This document shows positions 1 to 12,969 of a stretch of 64,000 bases of DNA, piece after piece. The notes beneath the pieces were generated by a model. The model saw only the letters and a program-made list of their open reading frames with translations, was not told the origin of the DNA and made no database searches. The translations under genes and the position numbers were made by a program. The stretch's first letter is position 1; each line of letters opens with the position of its first letter. Where the stretch lies: the NCBI GenBank assembly GCA_029844215.1, contig CM056738.1, positions 72,532,093 to 72,596,092 of the forward strand, given 5' to 3'. The DNA is from Przewalskia tangutica (taxonomy: Eukaryota > Streptophyta > Magnoliopsida > Solanales > Solanaceae).

Positions 1-2303
1 AGGATTAATGAGATACTTTGCAAATTAATTGTAAATGTAGCTCAAGTGTCCGTCGAACAAAGCTACACATAATCATGGGCAAATATGAACATTTAAGGAT
101 GAAAGAAGCGAATGATATTAAAATTTTATTTAGAAAAGTTGAATTTATTGACATCTTTATAAATGTCAAGTGTTTGGAGAATCATTAACCAACACTCAAC
201 TTCTTGAAAAGGCTCTCCGTTCTCTTCCTGAAAAGTTCAATTTAAAGATTTATGCAATTAAAGAAGCTCACCTTCATACCTTGATGAACATTCTCCAAAC
301 CTATGAGATGAACATTGAGAATCAAAGGAAGTCCACTAGAAGAGGAATAAGATCAAGAAATCAAATCACAAGCATTCTTGCCATTTCTGAGCGATCTCGT
401 CAGAAAATGAAAATGTAAATGCGTAATGTTGCCTCGTATGTCACGACATTTGAGGCAACATCTGCGGCGACATCTATGACATTTCAAGAAAGGTACATAT
501 TCTTTAACTATCCTGATGTTAACTGCTTTAGTGATTTTATTTCTAGTGGTGAGGCTAAGAGTATGGATCAAGTTTAATGCAAAGATGACATGATTAATAA
601 ATTACAAAATATTTGTAAAACCTTAATCATAGAATTCAAGCAACTTGAGACAAAGGTAAAATCTTTAACTCATGAGAATGTAGATCTAAAAGGTACAATA
701 ACCCAACTAGAGGTTGCACTTACCAAATAGAATACTGCATTTGGTAAGATTTGTGCAAAATTGGATTTAGCCAAAATAACCTTCCGTAAGCTCTACTCTT
801 GGACTTCTAAATTGAATGAGATACTCATTTTTTAGTAAACTTTCGCATGCAGGTATTGTGTACTAAAACTCTCTTAAAACAATATGTTCTAGTTTGTTTG
901 ACTAAAATGAGAAAATGTTCTTTGTAAAAGGAAAAATGATTATATAATATGTTCTCATATATGTCAAAGGATATGAAGTTTGTGTGCCGTCATTGTAACT
1001 CCCCTGTTTTTTTTAAACCGTACTATTTTCAAACTTCAGAATTCTGTGAGTGAAATGTTGCCTAAAATGTTGTCCAACATTGACAACATTCAAAGCAACA
1101 TTTCTGAGCTGAAATGTAAAAATGTTTTAAAAGAGTTTGAGATCCCAAACATGTTGAAACTTGTAATGTTGTGATAAATGCTCTAAGAACTATCATTGCA
1201 GGTTTTTGGTACTTTGATAGTGGACGTTCTCGCCACATGACAGGTACAAAGGAGTTTCTAAAGAAATGTGAGTCATTCAATGGAAGTAAGTAACTTATGG
1301 AGGTGATTAAAAGCAAAATAATTGGAAATGGAATCTTGGATGTTCCTGGATTTCCAACTTTAAGAAATGTCTTACACGATTAAAGGTTTAATGACTAATT
1401 TGATGAGTATTAGTCAATTGTGTAATGACAGTCTTGAGGTAAAATTTAACAAGAATGCTTGTAAAGTTGCGAATGAAGATGATGAATGTGTCGTGACAGG
1501 TACTAGAACATGTGATAGATGCTATCATGTAGCAAGACAAGAAACATGAAATAATGTCAAGATAGACGACACAACACTATGACATCAAAAGTTGGGACAT
1601 GTGTACCGCAATCTGGAAAAATTGGTCTCATATGAAGCGGTTAAGAGGCTTACCCAACCTTAGCCACAAAGGTAAAACAGTCTGTGCAGATTGTCTCCAA
1701 GGAAAGCAAACCCGTGTTTCACATAATGTTGTATAGAATGACGGACAACATTCAGTTATGTCTCACTGTTTTTAATTAATGCACATGGATCTTATGGGTC
1801 CAATTGAGGTAGACAGTTTAGGAGGTATGAGATATTCCTATGTGATTGTAGATGATTTTTCTAAATAGTCATAGATATATTTCTTGAAAGAAAAATCACA
1901 ATATTTTGACATGTTTAAAATTTTGCACTCTAGAATTAGGAACATATTCTATTCTCCTATTTTTTTGGATATCCAACCATGGAAAAGAATTTGAAAACAT
2001 CTTCTTCACAAAATCTTGTGAGAAAAAAAAGATTTTTTCATGAATTTTTATGCTCCCAAAACTTCTCAAGAATGGGGTAACAAAAAGGAAGATAGAATAT
2101 GGTAAGAAATGGCTAGAGTTATGCTTAGTTCTAAAAATTGTCAAAATATTTTTACTGCTTATCACATCACTAATAGAGTCTGTTTAAAGTCTGTAACAAA
2201 GATGACACCCTATGAAATTATAAATGGAAAGAAACCTAATTTGTGTTACTTTCATTTTTTTTTGTGTGTATTTGTTACATTTTAAATGATAGAGATTATC
2301 TGG
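1..2303 (+). pseudogene. Decayed Ty1/copia gag-pol relic
   Basis: Remnant of a copia-type polyprotein read on the plus strand in several broken frames. A gag-like segment is seen around 170-418 (SLPEKFNLKIYAI). The protease motif YFDSGRSRHMTG lies near 1210-1245. A GAG-pre-integrase-like stretch with NLMSISQLCND lies near 1390-1440. Integrase core fragments follow: DLMGPIEVDSLGG near 1788-1830 with YSYVIVDDFSK, then YHITNRVCLKSVTKMTPYE near 2160-2215. Stops and frameshifts separate every block, so no protein can be made. The relic ends where an LTR begins at 2304. No RT or RNase H is visible in the window, and the 5' end lies outside it. Lineage is not assigned. Confidence 0.8.
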
Positions 2304-2820
2304 TGTAAAGACCCGTTTGGTCGTTTAGCACTTTAAAACTATGAAAAAGAATTATGACATTAAGAATACGAGGCTTTATGAAATTCTCGGGAATTAATGA
2401 AAGTGGGAGTTAAGATTTAAAAGAAGTGGGTTTAAGATTTATTAATTGAAGGACTTGGGATCAAAGTTTTAATAAGTTTTTGGGAGATTAAATTAAGAGG
2501 AAAATTAGGGGCTTATGTGCAACTTTATTTTAAGATTGTCTTTTAACCTATTAACCTTTCCACCTTTTCTCACATTCCATCTTCAAGAACACAAAACCCT
2601 AGTAGAAAAGAAAGGGGATGGAGAAAGGGGAACGATGAAGCAGCAAGAAAACCCTAGAGGAAGAAAGAAAAGAAAGGAGAGGGAGAAGGGAATGTACACA
2701 ACAACAACCAGACGCATGAGAAGAAGGTAGAAAGAAGGAAAGAAGAAAGGAAGAAAAAACACCTAGCAATCAGGTTTATGTTAGATTCTATATTACATGG
2801 TTGAGTTAATCTATTCGTGA
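2304..2820 (+). mobile_element. Partial LTR of chromovirus family A (duplicated 5' end)
   Basis: Starts TGTAAAGACCCGTTTGGTCG, matching the LTR starts at 3276 and 19254, and covers only the first ~517 bp of the 2.6-kb LTR. It arose through the tandem duplication rather than a separate insertion, because the copia sequence before it is the same as that before the full LTR at 3276. Confidence 0.85.
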
Positions 2821-2844
2821 AAGAAAAATATAACTATTCTTTTA

Positions 2845-3275
2845 AGATATATTTCTTGAAAGAAAAATCACAATCTTTTGACATGTTTAAAATTTTGCAC
2901 TCTAGAATTAGGAACATGTTCTATTCTCCTATTTTTTTGGATTATATCCAACCATGGAAAAGAATTTGAAAACATCTTCTTCACAAATCTTGTGAGAAAA
3001 GAGGAATTTTCCATGAGTTTTTCTGCTCCCAAAACTTCTCAAGAATGGGGTAACAGAAAGGAAGATAGAACATGGTAAGAAATGACTAGAGTTATACTTA
3101 GTTCTACAAATTGTCAAAATATTTTTTACTGCTTGTCACATCACTAATAGAGTCTGTTTAAGGTCTGTAACAAAGATGACACCCTATGAAATTATAAATG
3201 GAAAGAAACTTAATTTGTGTTACTTTCATTTTTTTTGGTGTATTTGTTACATTTTAAATGATAGAGATTAACTGG
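2845..3275 (+). pseudogene. Second copy of copia integrase fragment
   Basis: Duplicate of 1873-2303. It carries the same integrase C-terminal remnants, including the CHITNRVCLRSVTKMTPYE segment near 3130-3190. It directly precedes the complete LTR of element A. It is non-functional. Confidence 0.8.
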
Positions 3276-5909
3276 TGTAACGACCCGTTTGATCGTTTAG
3301 CACTTTAAAACTATGAAAAAGAATTATGACATTGAGAATATGAGGCTTTATGAAATTCTCGAAAATTAATGGAAGCGGGAGTTAAGATTTAAAAGAAGTG
3401 GGTTTAAGATTTATTAATTGAAGGACTTGGGATCAAAGTTTTAATAAGTTTTTGGGAGATTAAATTAAGAGGAAAATTAGGGGCTTATGTGCAACTTTAA
3501 TTTTCAGATTTTCTTTTAACCTATTAACCTTCCCACTTTTTCTCACATTCCATCTTCAAGAACACAAAACCCTAGTAGAAAAGAAAGGGGAGGGAGAAAG
3601 GGGAACGACGAAGCGGCAAGAAAACCCTAGAGGAAGAAAGAAAAGAAAGGAGAGGGAGAAGGAGCGTGCGGCAACGGAGCCTTGATAGAAGAAGGGAGAA
3701 AGAAGGAAAGAAGAAAGGAAAAAAAAACTCTAGCAATCAGGTTCAGGTTAGATTCTATATTACATGATTGAGTTAATCTATTCGTGATCCTTATAATAAC
3801 GTGTTATGGAATGAAATCAGATTTCAAAGAGGTCAATACACAGAAATTACACAATCCACTTGAATAGAGAAACTTGAGGGATGTAACATGGCATAATGAT
3901 TACTGTAGCACATTAAACGTGGAAACTGTTTAAATCTGTAAAGAATATAAAAGTATGGGCTGAATGAAGGTTGTATATTACTCTGTTTCCGTCAGTTTGA
4001 TATCTTACGGAGATAAATCTGACTTATGGCTTGAAAGTTATGACTATTTAAAGTTCTGTCTCGTTTTACCGAAACCCAGGCGACACATCATTAAAACGTG
4101 AAAACTGTTAATCCGTAAGGAATATGAAAATATGTATTGAATGAAAGTTGTAGATTACTCTGTTTTCGTTAGTTTGATATCTTACGAAGGTAAATTTAAC
4201 TTTTGGTTTGAAAGTTATGACTGTTTGAAGTTACTGCCTTGTTTTACAAAAATTCTGGCGACACAGATTTAATAGGGTTGTTTCTTTCGTAAATTTTCAC
4301 CAATTACACTGAGTAATGTCATATGAGATTCGGTATAATAATATATCCTAGTGTTGCCTTCGATGTGGTACAATAAACACATGATTTGGAGTTACGAATT
4401 TAATGTTATATCCTTTATCAGCGGGAGATACGAGAAAGTTGACAGAAAGGAATGTTATTTGAAATTTCTGAAGTTATGCTAATAATTTTATATGTGTAGG
4501 GGTGTATTCATACAAATTGAAATGGTAAAAATATGGTTAATATAAATATAGCAATATGGGTGTCCTTAGATTCGTATTATAACATAGTTCACATATTTTT
4601 TAGATTTTAAGTGTTCAGAGGCTCTACGCAAAGGAAAGACATTGTCTTGATTGTTCGTGGCACCCGCTCGGTATTGAGGTAGGTTATGGTTTACTTTAGT
4701 TAGACTCTGATTAGAGAATCGTATGTAGTTGTAGGAAGTGACAGAGATAACATGATAGGCCATCAGGCATAAAGTGGAGATGAGTTACAATTACGTTGGT
4801 TTCGTCAGCTGTTATGTGGGCTTGTCGTCATATGTGTTATTTTATATGATTATCACCTGATTGCATCTCCGTTGCATAATGGCTCACTTGTCTTGTGAAA
4901 TAAAAGAATTGTGATGTTGATAATTGAACATATGACATTGATATGACTTGTATTTGTCGATTATATACTTGTGATATGTGTTGAGACTGATATCATTCAT
5001 GTCATACTTTTTTTGTATATTATTGTTTTGATGATATCGATAAACTCCGAGGTTTCTACCGGAGATTGAGAGTGTTTGATAAACTCCGAGGTTTCTGTCG
5101 GAGATTGAGAGTGATTGATAACTCCGAGGTTGCTGCCGGAGATTGAGAGTGATTGAGCAACTCCGAGGTCCTTGCCGGAGATTACGAGTGATTGATAGTC
5201 TCTGAGGTTCTACCGGAGAGCACGAGTGGTACATGGACTTCGCGGGTCCCCATGGGTCATGGCTTGAAGGCACTGCCTTATCATGTGTGTACGAGAGTGG
5301 AGTGAGGGAGAGGTGACATTGCATTGCATTGCTTCCATCTACTCTTAGTTTTAACTGCTCATTTAGTAAAATTATGTCTGTCTTGGTTGATTTCATAATT
5401 TCTTATATTTGGACTTGTATAGGATACGTAACCATACCTGTTTGTTCTAGTGCTACTTGTTAGTTTCCACTCTCCATGCGTTATCTAATCACTATCGACC
5501 TATGATGCTTACCGATACTAGTGTTGTACTGATACTACTATTGCTGCACTTTTGTTGAGTGCAGTGCGATCTGAGTTCGATTTACGCTGTGGTGATTCGC
5601 GATGTGGGCATCTTCTAGTCATTCGGGGTGAGCTACTTGTCGTCCGTGGCCTGAAGGGCTTCTTAGTTATTTCCATTTTCGTTGGTTATTGTGAGACGGT
5701 ATGCGACGCCGGGCATTCTTTGAACTTATTTTTGGACTTGTTAGTGCTCTTGTACTCTTTTGACCAAATTTTGGAGAATTTCGTATTTGAAACTTGGTAG
5801 CTTTTTTTTCTTTTATTTTCCGCTTATTTAACTTGTTAATGAGAACGTGGTTCGCCTACTCGGGGGAATAGGGTAGGTGTCATCACGACTTGTGAATTGG
5901 GTCGTGACA
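3276..5909 (+). mobile_element. 5' LTR of Ty3/gypsy chromovirus element A
   Basis: Bounded by TGTAACGACCCG and GGGTCGTGACA, the usual TG...CA ends. A tRNA-Met type primer site follows 4 bp later. The length is 2634 bp. The paired LTR begins at 19254 and shares the same order of subrepeats. Within it are a purine-rich stretch with AAACCCTAG boxes (3560-3640), two diverged GGCGACACA-containing blocks (~3890-4270) and a 39-bp tandem array (5040-5225). No coding capacity is believable: the open frames at 4884-5396 and 5552-5800 are chance frames in the LTR. Confidence 0.88.
5040..5225. repeat. 39-bp tandem array in LTR A (about 5 units)
   Basis: CTCCGAGGTTTCT-type units recur at 5045, 5084, 5122, 5161 and 5200, each followed by GCCGGAGATTGAGAGTGATTG variants. 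The same array is present in the second LTR at 20990-21175, so it was part of the element before insertion. Confidence 0.85.
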
Positions 5910-6735
5910 AAGTTGGTATCAGGCTTCTAGGGTAATCGGTCTAATGAGTACAAGAGCAATGTCTAGTAGAGTCTTGCGGATTGGTATCCTCGAGAGGCTA
6001 TATGACATTTAGGAAACATTCCACTTCTTTTCTCCTTTCGTGCTAGTACAATACGATTGGTATCTGGTTCATTCTTTTCGTGCGAGATTGTTCAGATTGG
6101 TATCTTAAACTCATTTCTATGTTCTCTCACATGTGGTAGGACTCTTTATGTGATTCGTATAAAGTATTTCCTCTCTATCCTATAGGTTGAGGTCTACTGA
6201 CGAGAATCCAAATAGTTTAGGTTAGGTGACAAAATAGTCATAATGGTAAAATATTTTTTTGATGGGAGCATGAGGTGTGCTTAGTTTGGTATTGCGCGGG
6301 ATAATGAATGGCAAAGTGGAGTGTCGGCAAGATGGGATTGTGTGGGTTAAGCACAAGTTGTTTAGTGGTTCTTAAAGAAAATATCTTTTGTCGTTACGTC
6401 AAGTGGGGGAATTTTTCCGTGGAGATTGAATTTTATGGGAAGGGGAGGTTGTAATCTTTCAGTAGAGGGTGTGTTGCCGGTTCACTTGAGATTTTGAAGA
6501 GGTGATATAAAGGTGTCATTTTGGGCTAAAATCTTGTTGATTTTGTGAGATATACCACAATTGTTAGATGTGAAAGGCTGATGGGTGGTGCTAGCATGAC
6601 ATATTCTATGGGCTAAGACATCAGAAATGGGGTGACTCATTAGGTTGTCATGGAACAAGGCTACTCTATTTATAAAGTAAATGTTAAATGAACAAGATTA
6701 CTTGAGTTAGGTTTGGATTATGGCGGCGTTGTCAT
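5910..6735 (+). mobile_element. Element A interior, left part (non-coding)
   Basis: About 820 bp between the primer site and solo LTR B. No gag or protease can be read. It looks like the untranslated leader of a chromovirus followed by degenerate sequence. The last 5 bp (GTCAT) are the target duplication of LTR B. Confidence 0.6.
5914..5925 (+). other. Primer-binding site of element A
   Basis: TGGTATCAGGCT lies 4 bp after the LTR end. It resembles the tRNA-iMet complement TGGTATCAGAGC with base changes, fitting an old chromovirus copy. Confidence 0.7.
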
Positions 6736-8376
6736 TGTTACACCTCGTAAGTTAAGACAATAATTAAGAACGTAATTAAGGAAATATTGGTTAGTAAGTA
6801 TATTTATATATGCTAATCCGGAAGTTGATATACGAAGGATGTGATTCCGGAAAAATTACAGTTACTACTGGCGTGTGATGGAAATTGAAGATGATAATTA
6901 TATATATTCTCGTTATAGGTTAGTAACGTATTATAAGAATTATGATATGGAGAATACGAGACCTTATGAAATTCCCGGGAATTAAAGGAAACGGGAATTA
7001 AGATTAAAAGAAGTAGGATTACGATTTATTACTTGGGATTTGTTTTAAACTAAGAGGGTATTAAGGGACCAAAGTGTATGTTTTAAAAAGAATTTTCAGA
7101 TTTGGGTAATTGTTTCAAGACTTATACAAAACCTTTCACATTTCCATTTCATTTTCATTTCTCAAACACCATGTTCATCTCTTTTCCCCCTCAAGCCTAG
7201 ACGAAAATTTCACCTTCTCCTCACCAAATTGAAGCTCTGTAATCCCTTCCCCAAGATTAAATCACTTTACAAATTTCCAAAAAAAAAAAAGAGAAATCGT
7301 GTGAGTGGCAGAATTTTCGGAAGATTTTCAGTCAAATTTCGAGGGGTATATCTCCTAGTATATTAGGAGTTTTTAGGTGTTTCAAAAGCCTAAAATAAAT
7401 TTTGTCGAGTCTAGTTTCCAACTCAATAAATCTCTCATCGATAGTACATCGGAGTAGAAAGTTATGGACGTTACAATTTCAGCTGACAGAATAATGAATT
7501 CCGCCACTGCTGGTCGATTTTGAGCAGAGAAATTCAAGTTTTTGAGACAAGTTTTTGGAAGATAAAATGTGTACAAATTATGGGTTAACATCATAGATTG
7601 TATGCATGTTGAATTGGAGTTGAAAAAATGAGGAATTAGGCAAGAAAAGTTGATAAAACCGTGGGTTGTTCGGCGAAGCAGTGGGTTCGAATTAGGGGTT
7701 GTTTTGGCTTTGTTTGAGGTATTTAATTCTTCGTTCTATGATATAATTTGTGTTTCATGTTGTTATAATTGAAGTCATGAATGTATGTTGAGAGAAACTT
7801 GAAGTTTAGGCAATGCATGTGACAAATTTAGTGTTGTAGCCGATTTTTGGACCATGTTTTATACATTGGATTAAAGTGTTATTGTTGTTATTATGGTTGC
7901 TAATTGCATGTTGAGAATTGAAAGGAAACATTGATGTTTAAAGATGTATTTGTTATATGGAATTATTGGAAGGTGAGTTGGATTAAGAATTAAAGAAAGA
8001 GTCATAGAGTGGTGACGTTGTGGCCGAAATTGGTATGGAAATTATTGAACCTTGTTATATGCATTTTATAGACAGTTTACATATGATTGTTGGGCAGAAT
8101 TTTACACGTCTAGTAGGCGTGTAATTCCCTTTGGATTAATTGTTGATTGTGCCCTTAGTCGGGGCTTGGTTATTATTGAAATTGGGTCTTTTTAAAGGTG
8201 GAAAAGTACGTAGAAACAAAGGAAGTGTTGCCCAAGTTTTCGTAGAAATAGGAGTGTTACTTAAGTCCCTAACCTACCCTTAAAGGCATGTAGTTAATAG
8301 ACATGCTATTGTCGTTATAGGTGGAAGTGCTACGTGAGCGTATTCCACTTAGCGGGTTGGTAGAAGAACGTTGAGG

Positions 8377-8381
8377 TATGT
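8377..8381. repeat. Target-site duplication TATGT of element C (left)
   Basis: TATGT precedes the TGTCGCGCC border at 8382 and recurs at 16133-16137 after the GTCAACA border. The interrupted LTR family reads GAGGTATGTGAAC at the same point in element D. Confidence 0.93.
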
Positions 8382-10802
8382 TGTCGCGCCCGTTTTTGAC
8401 CTCAGGGTCTGAACGGTATCCGCAACGTTGCTCTTTGGCGTGGTTCCCTGGATGGAGCAATAATGCTGATTTTGAGGAGTCGCCACCTAATTAGTTAAGT
8501 GATTTAGGACACTTGATTTATTGAAATAAAAATATTACAATTAATCTCCATTTAATGGTCTGCGAAATTAATGAAATTCTGGATCAGGGTTCTTTATTAT
8601 CCTAAAGAGAAGGAGTTAGGCATCCTTTAAGATCCGCTAACTTGCGGTTATCCGTTCAAACCTAGGTTAATTATTTATTGTCTTTTTATTCTACATATTC
8701 TAAGCAACTTTCATAATTTACAATTACAATGAAATGCAATACAGAATAATAAAGCTAAAATCGAATAAAACTTCGGGACATCATTTAGTCATTTTTAGGC
8801 CTTCTGCACAAGATGATCTCCGGGTACCTGCATAAACACTTAGTAAAAGTGTTAGTAATAGAATAAATAATTTTAAAGCAATGACAAGAATTAATAAATA
8901 AGCCAAAAATAAATCTGTCTTTTGTACAGGGGAGGCCTTGGAAATCAGACGAAGATTCCTTCATCGGCCAATATTGCTAGAAACAATAAAATAAATAAAA
9001 CTTTCAGATTCGCGCCAAAACAACAATAGTTTTAAACACGGAGGGCTCATATATATATAAAAAATAAAGTGGGACATCCTAAACAAGTCCGGCTGCGAAA
9101 ATTCGCCCTGCCAGCGCATGTTGGTTATCCGGTGTAAGTGGAAGAAATCATCATTGCCCAGAAAGCTTCATTTTATTTTATTTTCCGTCTTTGCAACTGT
9201 GGAGGCCTCAAAAATCGACGGATAACTTTTTCATTGGCCATGTAGTATCAAGTTCAAAATCAATCAATACCAACAGTGTAGTATCATGTTCAAAAATCAG
9301 TACAATACCAAGTGTAGTGTCATGTTCAAAAATCAGTACAATACCAAGTGTAGTGTCATGTTCCAAATCAGTTTAATAAATAAAGGGCAGACTTGTCAAA
9401 AGCATTTCGGAAATTTCAAATAGTTCACCGGACACAATAAAACAGAAACAACATAGTACACTGGAACGTTGGAAGCAACCGGCGGCATAGTTCGCCGAAA
9501 TTTTCAAAACGTCGCCGGAATCTAAAGACTCCGGCCAGGTCTTAAAAATCATATCAAATTAACCCGAGCGACTCGATGATCCTTATAGATTATAAACCGA
9601 CGGACATCGCCGGAGTTTTGCAAACTCCGGCCAAATACCAAAACTCCAGAAATCAGCCCAGCAATCAAAATATACAATAGTTATATATAAAATACAAAGC
9701 AATGGAGGTCGCCGGAGTTTAAAGACTCCGACCAGTTACCCCAAAAAAGAGAAATCAGTCCACAACCAACAACATACCAAACAAGATATAAACCGAACAA
9801 ACGGGGAGATGGGAGGCGTCACTTCCACGGCTAATTGCCGGAGAGACGCCTCACGATGTGGTTCGCCGACGGCGAGGTATGGGAAAGCGATGGTTCGCCG
9901 GCGAAGTGGACGGGAAGAGGATCGATGGGTCATCGATTCGATTCGTAAACGAGTCATTTGGTTGTGACGGAGAGAAGCGATTCGGCGGCGATGAAGGTGA
10001 AATGCTTGTTGGTTTCAAATAAATGAGAACCGTAAAAATGAAAAAGGGTATGAGGGTGTGGGCGTGTCTTTGAGTCTTTGGAGGAAAGATGGTGAGGTGC
10101 GACTGATGGTTGGAGTTCGTCGGAGTTCGGAGCTCCGACGAAGTGCGGCGGCGGCATCGGGAAAGGTGAGGGGTTGATGAAGATGATAACCAATGAAAAG
10201 TAAAAGGGCAGGGGTGATAAAAGAGAGAGGTGCGGCTGGCTCATGTTTATGTTGTTGGTAGTTTATTTATAGGGGGTATTTAGGTTTAGGGTTTTGGGTA
10301 TTGGGGCGAAAATATGAAAGGTGTACTGGGCCTCATTTTTGGGTCTCAGTTTGGGCTTTTCCGTGATTGGGTGATCCAGTTGTGCCTCGAATTTGGGTGA
10401 TTTGACAAAAATGCAAAACAGATTTATTATTTAAAAGAAAAACTATTTAGAAAGATGCAAAGTTATTAAAATGCAAATGCCGATGCAATAATAATAAAAT
10501 ACAATATTTAACAAATATTTAATGCCTAATTAAAAGTAAAGACGGGATGCCAATTAATTATTTAAAGAGATGCAAAATTATTAAAATAAAATGATCGCGC
10601 AATAATAATAACATAATATTTGAAAATGTTTAATACCTAATTAAAAGTAAAAACGTGATGTCAATTTACAAAAAATAAAATAACATAGAATGTTAGATAA
10701 AAAATATACAAAAATGCCAAAAATAGTGATTAAAATGCGGTGCCCTAAAACACTTAAAATTGCAAGAATATCCTAAAGATGAGTCAAAATTGGGTGTCAA
10801 CA
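8382..10802 (-). repeat. 3' LTR of element C
   Basis: 2421 bp, complete at both ends. It contains ~37-bp subrepeats at 9236-9375 (GTAGTATCATGTTCAAAAATC type) that are shared with the other LTR at 14557-14690. The open frames on both strands here are not conserved as proteins. Confidence 0.88.
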
Positions 10803-10820
10803 GCTTGTCCCTCTTTGACT
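10803..10820 (-). other. Polypurine tract of element C
   Basis: On the minus strand GTCAAAGAGGGACAAGC sits directly against TGTTGACACCC. This is the expected plus-strand primer next to the 3' LTR and shows that element C runs on the minus strand. Confidence 0.75.
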
Positions 10821-11254
10821 GAAGACGATGAAAGAGTTTTCGGACAATGACGTTGACTTGTAGTCAATTTTGTCCCCATCGTCAGAATTAAAACAAAGAT
10901 CAAGAAAATGAATGGGCAAAAGCTGATGCAGATTCAAAATTTTGTCCCAGTGTCGAATGATGACATTGAGTCGTTGTGATACCAAAAAAAAGGCAAAGCT
11001 GATGCAGATTTAAAATTTGTCCCAATGTCGAATTATGAGGACACTGGGTTGCTGCGATGCTAGAAAATTAAGGCAGGCAGACGCCGATTATCGTCCCAGT
11101 GTCGAATCATGATGACCTTTGAGGCATTGTGATCTTTGCAAAATTAAAGACAATGCCGCTTGATTCAAAATTTGTCGATGTCGAATTATGATTGACACCG
11201 GGTTCTTTGCGATAATGGTCTTTGTAAAAAGCGAGTGTTTGTTGATGTTGATGG
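10821..11254 (-). mobile_element. Element C interior between polypurine tract and array
   Basis: Non-coding, with degenerate repeats of TTTGTCCCAGTGTCGAATGATGA every ~70-100 bp. It appears to be an older, diverged tandem array that precedes the 85-bp array. Confidence 0.55.
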
Positions 11255-12215
11255 CGTCGTTGCATAGACGTGATGCAGATGCTCGTCGTTGCATAGACGA
11301 AACATAGATAAAGTCGTTGCATAGGCTTACATGAAGTGACGTCGTTGCATAGACGCGATGCAGATGTTCGTCCTTGCATAGGCGAAACATAGATGAAGCT
11401 GTTGCATAGGCTTACATGAAGTGGCGTCGTTGCATAGACGCGATGCAGATGTTCGTCGTTGTATAAGCGAAACATGATGAAGCTGTTGCATAGGCTTAGA
11501 AGATATGACGTCGTTGCATAGACACGATGCAGATGCACGTCGTTGTATAGACGAAACATGATGAAGCCGTTGCATAGGCTTAGAAGATATGGAGTCGTTG
11601 CATAGACACGATGCAGATGCTCGTCGTTGCATAGACGAAACATAGATAAAGCCATTGCATAGGCTTACATGAGATGACGTCGTTGCATAGACACGATGCA
11701 GATGCTCGTCGTTGCATAGGCGAAACATAGGTGAAGCCGTCGCATATGCTTAGAAGATGGTGTCGTTGCATAGACGCGATGCAGATGCTCGTCGTTGCAT
11801 AGACGAAACATAGATGAAGTCATTGCATAGGCTTACATGAGATGGCGTTGCTGCATAGACACGATGCAGATGCTCGTCATTGCATAGACGAACATAGATG
11901 AAGCCGTTGCATAGGCTTACATGATATGACGTCGTTGCATAGACGCAATGCAGATGCTCATCGTTGCATAGACGAAATATAGATGAAGCCGTTGCATAGG
12001 CTTACATGATATAACGTCGTTGCATAGACGCGATGCAGATGCTCGTCGTTGCTTAGACGAAACATAGATAAAGCTGTTTCATAGGCTTAGAAGATATAAC
12101 GTCGTTGCATAGATGCGATGCAGATGCTAGTCGTTGCATAGACGAAACATAGAAAAAGTCGTTGCATAGGCTTACATGAGATGACGTCGTTTTATGGACG
12201 TACCTGCTTTGTGAC
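11255..12215. repeat. 85-bp minisatellite (about 11 units) in 3' UTR of element C
   Basis: The core GCGATGCAGATG recurs at about 11271, 11356, 11441, 11525, 11609, 11694, 11777, 11862, 11946, 12031 and 12116, a spacing of 83-85 bp. Each unit holds three variants of CGTTGCATAGRCG. The long minus-strand open frames over this stretch (11107-11771) are translations of the repeat and not genes. Confidence 0.9.
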
Positions 12216-12549
12216 TCGCCTGGGTTGAGATAACGTCATTGCATAGACGTTGTGCGTTTGTAACCCGCATGGGCTTATTGTTGTCCTCCCGCCTTTGCTG
12301 ATATGAAGATCCTGCTCTCAAAGAAAACTTGTGAGTTTTAGGAAAGGAATGGTTGATTCTCGTCGACTTTGTAGCTTTGGCTCTTGACGCGTGCATGCTC
12401 AGACTTAAGCAAAAGGTTAGTGCATAACAGTTAAGGTAAAAATGATAACACATGAATTTATAAGCAATGTAATTGTATGAGCAGAATGTTATCTTGTAAA
12501 ACGTGATGACGGTTGTATTGATGTGATGCTGCAAATGTTGAGATTTCAT

Positions 12550-12880
12550 CCTTGCACGGACATGTTGAATGTTGTGAATGTTGTGAATGTTGCACGATCG
12601 TGCGGACTCTTTGGATCTTTGTGAATGCTTGTCGAATGCTCTGCGCGCTTCTTTGGATCTCGGGAATGCTTGCTGAATGATGTGATTGCTGATGTAGTCT
12701 CTGCACGGACTTGCTGGATGCTGCGAATGCTTGCTGAATGTTGCGATTGCTGATGTAGTCTCTGCACGGACTTGCTGGATGCTGCGAATGCTTGCTGAAT
12801 GCTGCGATTGCTGATGTAGTCTCTGCACGGACCTGTTGGATGCTGCGAATGCTTGCGGAATGCTAGTCTCTGTACGGACT
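12550..12880. repeat. 63-bp tandem array (about 4 units)
   Basis: GATGTAGTCTCTGCACGGAC recurs near 12692, 12755 and 12818, with GGATGCTGCGAATGCTTGC between. Diverged partial units lie on both sides. The minus-strand frames 12172-12828 are products of the repetition. Confidence 0.85.
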
Positions 12881-12969
12881 TAACCCTGGCGGAAATTGCT
12901 CATATCTCTTTTCGAAATAATCAAACGCATTTTGTCGCACGTGAGCTAATGAAAAGATTTCTAATGGTA

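Larger units (their letters stand above)
1873..3816. repeat. ~970-bp tandem duplication spanning copia/LTR junction
   Basis: The block beginning at 1873 (AGATATATTTCTTGAAAG) recurs at 2845 in the same order. In each unit ~430 bp of copia integrase is followed by the start of LTR A (2304 and 3276). The first unit stops at 2820, after CTATTCGTGA, and 24 bp of filler joins it to the second unit. The duplication therefore happened after LTR A had inserted into the copia element. The two units differ at scattered sites. Confidence 0.85.

Noticed and set aside
4884..5396. 170-codon minus-strand frame with SITLNLRQ-type repeats
   Set aside because: It is the 39-bp LTR array read in reverse and is disrupted in the paired LTR (20919-21233).
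9954..10244. Minus-strand frame in LTR C (and 14996-15565), proline-rich, repeated in both LTRs
   Set aside because: The two LTR copies do not keep the same frame or length, and no domain is recognisable.
11107..11771. Overlapping minus-strand open frames rich in MQRRASASRLCND-like repeats, looking like repeat proteins
   Set aside because: They are translations of the 85-bp minisatellite in shifted frames, with several frames open at once and no codon-level conservation.
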